Shown: in pieces, positions 57,201-64,000 of the stretch
How positions within the stretch are numbered: position 1 is the first letter of the stretch
How the letters are laid out: each line of letters starts with the position of its first letter
Assembly: GCF_041146795.1 (NCBI RefSeq)
Contig: NC_135187.1
Location: 7,593,056-7,657,055, forward strand
Direction of reading: 5' to 3'
From: Maylandia zebra
Lineage: Eukaryota; Chordata; Actinopteri; Cichliformes; Cichlidae
Length of the DNA: 64,000 nucleotides
Translations under genes and position numbers: made by a program
The notes under the pieces: model-generated
Seen by the model: the letters and a program-made list of their open reading frames with translations, nothing else
Told to the model about the DNA's origin: nothing
Database searches by the model: none

Positions 57201-60200
57201 ACTGAGCTTTTTATGGTAGCACTGCTATACAGCTGTATCAAGAAAGGGCACAAACCTGCAGTGCATCCTGATACTGAACTGAGGCAGTCATGGCTTCCTC
57301 CAGTCTCTCCATCCTCTCTCTCCATGTTCGGTTCAGTCCCTCCCAAGCAGCATTCATCTGAGAGAGCGATAAAAAGAGTCACCGTTTAGTAAAACGTTTC
57401 AGAAGGAAGTGGTCACTTTTTCACAACAACGTGATCCTGGTTTAAGAATCAGATATACTTTATTAATCTCAGAGGAAATTGTGATTTCTAACCTCATCTA
57501 TGGTCTTCTTGACTTCAGGCTTCTCAGTTTCTCCACAAGCGAAGATGAGGTCAGCTCCGAGGGTCCTGACAAACTCCAGCTCTTCCCTCAGGCCATCCGT
57601 CTCCGCCTTGATGGCCTAGCACATGCACAGAGGGACATCATAATGACTCGTTTAGCATAAAAATGTGGAGGACAAAGACAAAAACAAACATTTCAGCTGT
57701 TGATGAACTCTTTCGTCTTCACGAAGCATGTTTCTGCCTCCTCCATACCTCAGCAGCCTCAATCTGTTGTTTGATGAGCGATGGGTCCACTCCGGGGTCC
57801 TCCAGGTCTTTCACGATATCTTGGGAGTCTCGGAGCGTGCTCAGTAGCGCCGCCACGTCGGCCCAGAATTTCCCAGCCAGGTCCAAGACATCATTGAGTT
57901 TCCCCTCTCGCTCTTCAGCACGTTGCCGGATCTCATCCCATAGAGAGCGCAGGCGGAGGAGGCGGGAACGGACAGCTGCATGAAAACAGGAAAAGAGGGA
58001 AGTGACATTTTAAAGAGGTTCATATAGAAACGCTGCTGGTCAGACTGGGAAACACTTCTTAGGTCACACAATGCAGTCTGGTATCAGTTTCATATGTCAT
58101 ATTAGTTTGGATCCTGACATCTCATGTACTGCACTGGTATGTTTGGTCTATTCACTCCCACTACCAGTGCACAGTGAGGCCTTTCATGTTGAGGAGGGCT
58201 GCAGGGCATCAAAGCAGAAAGGCCAACACAACAAAGATGTGTGTGTTCTGTCTCACAATGTGCTGAGCAGAACTTCACTGCTGGTTCTCCTCTTTTCCTT
58301 TTCTTTTTAAGATTTGCGAACTGACCTGGTGACAATTAGAGACCCACTCTCTTCAGCTAGTGAACTTACTGGACTGGAGCCCACAATAAGATCGTAATGG
58401 TTTTTACAAAGGTTACAGAAGCCTCTTTATTCTGAACCACTCCGAATTTTGATGCCCTGTACTCTTAGACAGGGAAATGTTTTGTTCCAGTCAGAGCCTG
58501 AATTTTCCATTTCCAGTAAAAGGTGTCAGAGCTGCACTGTTCAGTTTGTAGCTTGTTTATAAGCCAGTTATACGGAGGACTGACACTGCCAAATTAAAAC
58601 TAAATGACTAATTCAGTATAATCATTAATATGACATTAAATCCTTAATAATGCAATTATAATTGAATTAAAATATAGGCATTTGTTGATTTCTGAAATGT
58701 CAAACTGATCATTTTTTCTGAATTAATTAAATTACATTTCAGTCTTTTTATTTATTCAATTCAAATCATATATAGATCGCTCTCTCTCTCCCTCTCTCTA
58801 TAAAAAACTTTTTATTTATTCAATTCAATTCATATCATATATCTATATCTATCTATCTATAAAAAAAATTTTGTGTGTGAATTGATCGTTTATTTATGAT
58901 TTTGGCAGTTTTAGTCCTCCATAAACAAGATGTCATGAGATCAGTTAATCCAGCCCCTCATCGCTGGATGCAGAATATGCGACAAATACAACTTTGTGAC
59001 CTGCCTGCTTCTTTTATGTCTACACATTGTGAAGCTGTCACTGACAGACAGCTTCATCCTCGAGTCACTCACCCTGAGCAGCAGGGTCGTCATGAGCCGC
59101 TCGGCCGATGAGCTCCTCGCCGCGGGCGCAGAGGGCGGAGAAGCTTGGCAGCAGTTTGTCCAGCTCTAGTCCCTGGGCTCGGTGCTCTGCCAGCTGCTCC
59201 CTGATCTTCTCCACCTCTGCAGCCACGGGGGGAGGCTGCCGAAGCCGCTGCACCGCCCCCTCCAGAGTCTCCAACAGTGGGTCCATCTTGTCGTGAAACT
59301 GAGGGCATAAGGAGACGTGTAAGAGGACGTTTTGACGGAGGAGAGAATTTGATAGAGTTCGATAGCTGGGCGACATGTTGAAAGCGGGAAAATACTGAGA
59401 TATCGCGTAGGTGGGCAGCCATCTGTGGCAGACTGCTCAAACTTTTTTTTAATTATAATTTTTATTATAATTTCATTTCAGATTTCAAGAGAAAATGTAA
59501 TAAAATATCACTTCTTCACTTTCAACAAGCCAGCCAGGTTATGTAACTATGACAACGCGGGACTCAAACCTACCACACAAAAGGGAACTATAAATGTAGC
59601 AGACGTGTTACAGAAGAAAGAACTCGTGGTTCAATTCCTAAGAGGATAATCTTTCTAGAGGGAAATCAAACTGCTTGATTATGACAAAACAAATCTCATC
59701 TAACCACGAGGAGAGCGCTACATGATACAGAAGGACCTCTAGGACTTGAATCAAGCCTGGTGTAGACGCTTTATTCAAGCTTGCAATCATAAACCAAAGG
59801 GACCGATCTGATTCAATGTTTTGGTCACTCAGGGTGAGAAACAACATGATTCTTATGAATGTTTCAATCAATAAAACTGTAGCTGACACAAATCAATTCA
59901 AGTTAATTTTCCAGTGAATAAACGATTACTTTCAATACTGAACTTTAATCATTTATTTAAAAAAAAATCGATAACAGCTTTCATCCTGCAAATGTGAAAT
60001 AAAAAGAAAGCCCAATGATTAGCACTTGATTTGTGAAAGTTTTATTGCTTTAGTATTGATTCATTTTTTGTTATTTGATCCAATCATGTGGCCCAAACAC
60101 ACCCTGAGTGTCGGTTTCATGTCAGTCAGGGGTCTTACCTCTACCAGCTGGGTGATTGCAGTGAGCAGTGACCGTGGAGAAAATGGTGGTGAGGGGCAAC

Positions 60201-63200
60201 ACGCACAGCACATCCACAATGAACAAGGGATGGAGGAAGGGATGGGGGTTGCAAGGATGAGAGGTGAACATAAGGTTAAGGATTAAAGAGGGAGAGACGA
60301 GGTGGTGTAGTTTGGAGTGAGGGATGAGAAGAAAGTGGTGGACAGTGCGGGTGGAGGGAGAGAGGGGAGCCACATGTGGATTGGTTTGAAGAGGGTGGAG
60401 AAACAATGCAATGAGTTAAATCAGAGTCATGCAAACGGTACAAACTGATACATCGAGGGCAGCAACACCCGTGATTCAGTGATGTCTCGTGAAATGAAAT
60501 GCAAAGAAAAAGTTAAACGTCTGTAAAGAAGATTACTTGATAAGAAGATGAAATATGGCACAAAAAATTATGTTTTGCTATGAACGTATGATGAAACACA
60601 GTTACATGAGGCCACTTTGGCTAAACAACAAAAAAAATTCAAAATCTGAAAACGACTAAAATAAAATGTAGCTTTAACTGCACGTGTAAGTAAATGTAAA
60701 TGTATCTCCATCAAATCGTGTATCATCTAGTGTAGAGCAGGCATTAGACACAAAAACACACTTGCATACATCTCATGCTGTTATCATGTCAGACGTACTC
60801 ATTTAGTTGTGGGCTGCAGACACTGCATTAAAGCTCTAAACAGACCTGGGCTCAAAAGCACTTCTTTTATCTGTGCTGACGGCCACACTGGTGTAGCTAC
60901 ACAAATTTGGCACAGTTTACTAAAATTATTAGACCCAGGTCTGCAGCTGAGGCAAAAATGTCCAAACATTTAGTTTATCCTCCCTACCTGTGCAGACTGG
61001 GACACCGCCTCATCTAGTGCTGTAGCACGACCTTTGACCTCCTCTTTGATGGCCTGGTACCGTTTCTCGGCATCTGCGTAGCGCTGCGTCACACTCGCAC
61101 CCTCCTGCAGGCTGAGCTCGGCCAGCTGAGGTCCGATTTTCAGCAGCTTGTCGATGTGTGGCTTGTGTTCTGCTATGGACTCCCTGAGCAGCTGGAGAGG
61201 AAATTAAAAACACGGATAGTGAGCATTTATTTTAATCAGAAAAGCACAACCAGGTTATGATATTCAAGGTCTTCGCTTACTCTCATCTGGTCCTGCTGCA
61301 GCCGGAGAGCATCTGTGTCAATAGCTGGTGGTGGAAGCTGGGCGATGAGGGTCTCAGTTTCACCCAGCCACGGCTCCAGTTCCTCGCAGGTTTCCCAGAA
61401 CCGAGCCACAAGAACCTGGGCCTGCTCCAGAGCTGAGAACCGCTCGCTGTGGCTCTGACTCACTGCATCATAACGAGCGCTCAAAGAGCCCGTCTTGAGC
61501 TGAGGAAGAGGATGACGATTCAGATATAAGAGATTATTTCTGTTGCACTTTCTTGAAGGTTCTCACTTTCCTTCCCGTTCACTCAATACGCCCAGAACTG
61601 TGTCTGTGAGCATCTTACCATGAGTGCATCCTTCTGAGCATCACTGCATGCTTCTAAGATGTCGTCTCTGGTGCTGAGGAGCTGATCTACTGTGTCTTTG
61701 TGTCGGATGATGTCAATGTTGAACGCCCTCTGCACTTGCAGTTGGGCCACGGTCACGTCAGGCTCCAGACTCAGCGGCCCCAGAGATGCCAGTTTGCGCT
61801 CCGTCTCCCCAACCCAGGCCAGCTCTGCATCCACAGCCTCTTCATACTGAAGGGAGGAGTTAGCGTTCAGCCATTTTAACCAATCAAAGTAAAAAATAGA
61901 ATGAAAATTTAGACTTATTAAACTACTTGCAGTACCTGCTGCGACCTCTGGATGGCAGCTTGTACCAGTTGAACCCGCTGAGTGATGGTTTCATCAGACT
62001 GTCGGTAGCGCTGGTTGGCGTCTGCGACGAGGCGGTCCAGGCCTTCCCGGGCTCGCCAAGGCACTAAATCCAGCAGAGCGCTGCCCACCTCGTTCACTGT
62101 ATCCAACACCAGACGCTTCTCTGCTGACACTTTCTTCAACTCCTGCAACAGTGAAACTTTTAGTTTTATAGAGCACAATCTGCGAAAAAGCAGAAATATT
62201 TCCTATATCAATTCTTTAATATGACCACATGCATCAACGTAAAGCTGAAATAAACTTGTCTAAATGGCATCGAGTGTATCATCTGTTTTTTTTCTGCTGC
62301 TTGAGTCAAAATGAGAACACCGAAAATGTCACCGAAGAGTGAAAAAACTGGAACAAATTAAATGGCAATAATCCTTTCAATAGCTTTTACAAACTGTTAT
62401 GGAGCTCCCAGAAATCAATGTTTCTATGGTAACTCAGCTGTGGGTAGGTTGAGATTGGAAAGGCTGAAAATGTCATTATAGACGGGAGTTAAATGAGCTT
62501 TTCAGACATTTTGTACAATTTCTTTATTATGAAAATGTTAAAAAATGATCTTTAAAAGCTGTAAAATGTGGTTGACTGAGCAGTGCACTGGTTACTAAAA
62601 AGCGCAAAAGCTGATCGTGTAGTAAAAAAAGATGACGATGCTTCATCGTAGCCTGTTTTAAAGGAGATTCTGGAGAAACTGAAAATCAGTGTGCACATAA
62701 GAATGCCTGCAACTGATGCATGCAGTGTTACAGCGATACTCCAAACACAAATTTTTGACCCACTCGCTTATTGGCAGAGGAACAAATACACGAGGAACCT
62801 GTGATTCTCGTGTGAAAAACTGGAGCACAAACATTAGATCATCGTGTCTAAATATTTAACTTAAGAAATCCAGTTAAGCTGCCTTTAATTCCTTCTGCGG
62901 TCTTCATGTTTGCACACGATTATTTTTGTGTTATTTTGGCTAAATGGAAACAGTTTACAACATCCACAAAAACACAATTAACAAAAAAGAAAAATGCTGC
63001 CGTTTAAATCTGAAAGTCTGTTTTTAAAAGAATAAGAATCGTAACTACACCCGACTCCTCCCACCTTTTGTCTCTCCTGGTAGGCGGGTGAGGCGTCGGG
63101 CTCAACAGTGTTAAGCTCCGTCTCCACACCGTCCAGCCACTGGTTGAGGTCGTCGTGGGCGCTGGCGAATCGCGTGGACAGCTGCAGGGCCTGCTCCAGG

Positions 63201-63959
63201 GTACGGAGGGCTTTACTGCTGCCGGCCGTCATCTCGGCGTAGCGAGACTTGATGCCGTCGAGCTTCTCCTGGATCAGGAGGACCTCCTCACCTGCAGGAC
63301 GACGCAGAGGTCAGGTAACTGGGTTCAACCAGGATACGTCAACAAACCATGTGCAGAGTGTATAAAAATATGATCTCCTTCATTCCAGCAGAGCATATTA
63401 TCTCTGCAGAATCTTTAGTGAGGCACACAAACTTGTTCAATCTAAAAAAAAAATATCGATATATTCTGTAAAATCTCACAGGATCCTCAGTTTGACAGCT
63501 TGGCGCTCCTTTTATGGCCACAACATTTGTCTAACGGCCTAAATATGACAATAAAAACACAAAATGCAGTCATGGGTAGACCAACAATCAACTCACTAAA
63601 GGGGAAACAGTCAGCATGGCTAATATCAAGATATACCAAGATAAACAAAAACCAGATGTTACAGTCTGGTTCACTGCTGATCAAAAAATATGTGGTTTGG
63701 ATGCGAGTCTCTCCCCAAGCCTGGACTTTCTGCATCCGTAAAAAACACTGATTTAAGAGTTTCTTTATCCTTTGGCAGATTTAATGCACAACCCGACACC
63801 AGACCAACACTTTTAAGTACAAGCCGAAAAAGGAAGAAACTCCTGAGAAGATTCACAAAGACGTGAGCGATCACCTGTGGTCTGTTTGAGTAGAGCTTGT
63901 CCGTTCTTGATGGCCTGGTCCACGGTTTTCTTCCTGCTCAAGATCTCTTCATTCAGAGC
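39470..63959 (-). CDS. macf1: Microtubule-actin crosslinking factor 1, 3' half (37 coding exons)
   Basis: This is the C-terminal part of the giant spectraplakin that links actin to microtubules. In gene order the exons are 63959-63875, 63291-63065, 62142-61936, 61846-61619, 61499-61281, 61191-60988, 60147-60139, 59298-59073, 57975-57749, 57615-57493, 57357-57256, 57119-57018, 56858-56685, 56537-56382, 56259-56062, 55789-55661, 54888-54706, 54619-54464, 54339-54133, 53959-53840, 53741-53572, 53456-53297, 53209-53015, 52907-52635, 52547-52359, 52210-52099, 51969-51815, 51175-51013, 50922-50768, 50678-50604, 48581-48564, 47821-47704, 45981-45919, 43378-43161, 41680-41558, 40899-40791 and 39717-39470. 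All phases fit: 5826 nt, 1941 residues. Domains are about 13 spectrin repeats, two EF-hands, a GAS2-related domain and an SxIP tail. [10 protein letters not shown] and [11 protein letters not shown] mark MACF1 rather than its paralogue dystonin. The plakin and actin-binding parts lie beyond the right edge. Confidence 0.96.
39856..40440 (+). mobile_element. MITE copy lacking its right end, in macf1 last intron
   Basis: It opens 'ccacagactgcatatacaag', matching the terminal repeat at 8736. It continues with 'tttctgctgtaacgctggac' and 'ggaactgcagtttttggcat', blocks I associate with the same fish MITE family. No right terminal repeat is found. Confidence 0.5.
41558..41680 (-). CDS. macf1: macf1 123-nt candidate cassette exon (Cys/His-rich)
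   Basis: The 41 codons are open, phase 0-0, behind a good pyrimidine tract and before donor GTAACA. They encode [20 protein letters not shown] within a neutral linker. The flanking exons join in frame with or without it. The CxCC/HxH spacing is unusual for the disordered tail. Confidence 0.65.
42223..42280. repeat. (TG)29 microsatellite
   Basis: A 58-base uninterrupted TG run in a macf1 intron, 26 bases from the hAT-like MITE at 42307. Confidence 0.95.
42307..42538. mobile_element. Palindromic MITE with ~50-bp inverted ends
   Basis: The left part ('ggaactccaggcctcaaggc', 'gtcctgcaggtttta') is the reverse complement of the right part ('aaaacctggaggacacagcc', 'gaggcctggagttcccc'). The inverted ends are about 50 bp in a 232-bp element. 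This is a very common fish MITE, probably hAT-derived. No clear target duplication was seen. Confidence 0.85.
43161..43378 (-). CDS. macf1: macf1 tail exon, Ser/Arg-rich
   Basis: The exon begins [20 protein letters not shown] and continues with a Ser/Arg/Pro-rich disordered stretch ([20 protein letters not shown]). This is the start of the microtubule-binding tail. It is GC-rich relative to its surroundings. Phase 1 in, phase 0 out. Confidence 0.93.
43447..43870 (+). promoter_or_regulatory. Two CTCF-like motifs upstream of a macf1 tail exon
   Basis: CCAGCAGGGGGCGGC at 43447-43461 and CCAGCAGGGGGCCAC at 43856-43870 lie about 400 bases apart in the same orientation, inside a macf1 intron. Confidence 0.45.
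45306..45328. repeat. (ATGG)n microsatellite
   Basis: About six tandem ATGG units in a macf1 intron. Confidence 0.9.
45919..45981 (-). CDS. macf1: macf1 63-nt cassette exon after the GAR domain
   Basis: The exon encodes [21 protein letters not shown] in phase 1-1, so it can be used or skipped without frame change. Skipping gives CRARGRTN, as in common human MACF1. Inclusion resembles the 'VHHHGSKMLRSESNSS' segment I recall from dystonin. Its donor, GTTGGA, is weak, which fits regulated use. Confidence 0.75.
46440..47640 (-). other. macf1: AT-rich intron segment of macf1
   Basis: This 1.2-kb stretch is strongly AT-rich with many irregular copies of 'agctaa' and 'taaaagtt', as if built from short diverged tandem units. 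No exon or recognised transposon is present. Confidence 0.5.
47704..50678 (-). CDS. macf1: macf1 GAS2-related (GAR) domain exons, including an 18-nt microexon
   Basis: Three exons, 50678-50604, 48581-48564 and 47821-47704, encode the microtubule-binding GAR domain. It reads from [15 protein letters not shown] through NKYR, FFLGNQ and [13 protein letters not shown] to [15 protein letters not shown]. The cysteines of the CKC motif and the final C fit the zinc-binding fold. FFLGNQ is supplied by an exon of only 18 nt with acceptor TTGTAG and donor GTAAAG. Confidence 0.95.
49010..50600 (-). other. macf1: macf1 intron between GAR-domain exons
   Basis: About 1.6 kb with no open frame of note and no recognised mobile element. 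I see nothing to annotate. Confidence 0.5.
50768..51175 (-). CDS. macf1: macf1 EF-hand pair (2 exons)
   Basis: Exon 51175-51013 carries the first calcium loop [12 protein letters not shown] and exon 50922-50768 the second, [12 protein letters not shown]. Both have acidic residues at positions 1, 3, 5 and 12, so both should bind calcium. The junction gives [13 protein letters not shown], matching vertebrate MACF1. A competing acceptor at 50910 would shorten the second exon and break this match, so 50922 is preferred. Confidence 0.95.
51290..51697 (+). mobile_element. LINE 3' end with CTTGC tandem tail
   Basis: The fragment begins in a decayed reverse-transcriptase C-terminus ('cattcagcttttatgctcct' ... 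'ctggaacaaactcccagaaa'). It runs through 'gtaaagcactttgaatcacc' to a tail of tandem CTTGC units. It is inserted antisense in a macf1 intron. The family is probably an L2/Rex1-type LINE; the name is from memory. Confidence 0.7.
52099..63959 (-). CDS. macf1: macf1 spectrin-repeat rod
   Basis: Exons from 63959 down to 52099 encode about 1,460 residues of heptad-rich helices, roughly 13 spectrin repeats. Each repeat shows the hallmark tryptophan in helix A ([52 protein letters not shown]) and another in helix C ([34 protein letters not shown]). Most exons are phase 0-0 with lengths that are multiples of three. The rod acts as a flexible spacer between the actin-binding and microtubule-binding ends. 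Near 53297 the acceptor of one exon is AAG rather than CAG/TAG. Confidence 0.95.
58780..58880. repeat. TC and TCTA simple repeats
   Basis: A TC-rich run at 58781-58799 and TATC/TCTA units at 58840-58860 lie in a macf1 intron that also has two copies of 'tttatttattcaattca' about 60 bases apart. Confidence 0.75.
60139..60147 (-). CDS. macf1: macf1 9-nt microexon (Leu-Val-Glu)
   Basis: Between the exon ending ...DEAVSQSAQ (60988) and the exon starting [13 protein letters not shown] (59298), the human protein as I recall it reads SQ-ITE-FHDK. The only matching source here is CTGGTAGAG at 60147-60139. It is flanked by acceptor CACCCAG and donor GTAAGA, phase 0 on both sides, encoding LVE. Confidence 0.8.
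62160..63060 (-). other. macf1: macf1 intron without features
   Basis: An AT-rich intron of about 0.9 kb. No exon, RNA or transposon is recognised. Confidence 0.5.
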
Positions 63960-64000
63960 CTGAGGGAATAAAAGGAGTGAAAATGAACACTAACTGTTTT

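Overview
The window is nuclear DNA from a ray-finned fish, probably a percomorph teleost. It has short exons with GT-AG introns, abundant CA/TG microsatellites, and short DNA transposons and truncated LINE tails of kinds common in fish genomes. No rRNA, tRNA, CRISPR array, prokaryotic operon or viral genome was seen. Gene names rest on remembered protein families, because no search could be run. Exon limits come from splice sites that keep the reading frame.

Left part, plus strand. Positions 200-5348 hold the 3' coding part of gsk3a (glycogen synthase kinase 3 alpha): seven exons giving 289 residues and the natural stop, followed by a possible 4.8 kb 3' UTR. Positions 11527-14317 hold a compact TATA-box gene for a small secreted C-type lectin-like protein of 171 residues, with a pair of inverted LINE fragments in its third coding intron. 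Positions ~15840-20125 hold complete znf706, which encodes a 76-residue zinc-finger protein and has an intron in its 3' UTR.

Middle and right part, minus strand. bmp8a (21924-32601, seven coding exons) encodes a complete secreted BMP8-type TGF-beta ligand. Upstream of it on the same strand is the 3' half of macf1 (39470 to 63959, continuing past the right edge): 37 coding exons specifying spectrin repeats, two EF-hands, the GAS2-related domain and the Ser/Arg/Gly-rich microtubule-binding tail. The macf1-bmp8a order and orientation match human MACF1-BMP8A on 1p34, so this is an ancient neighbourhood. The plus-strand genes to the left are not the human neighbours there.

The genes do not form a joint pathway. 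gsk3a is a cytoplasmic signalling kinase, znf706 a small nuclear or cytosolic zinc-finger protein, bmp8a a secreted growth factor, macf1 a giant actin-microtubule linker and the lectin a secreted defence- or plasma-type protein. Intergenic and intronic DNA holds hAT-like MITEs, one repeated MITE family carrying CTCF-like cores, a Tc1-like remnant, LINE tails, two clear hairpins, a near-perfect palindrome, a 23-base G run and a (TG)29 tract. I found no previously undescribed gene system. The best leads are macf1 microexons of 9 and 18 nt, two frame-neutral macf1 cassette exons, a fused gsk3a exon, and a lectin that appears to have lost its sugar-binding motifs.
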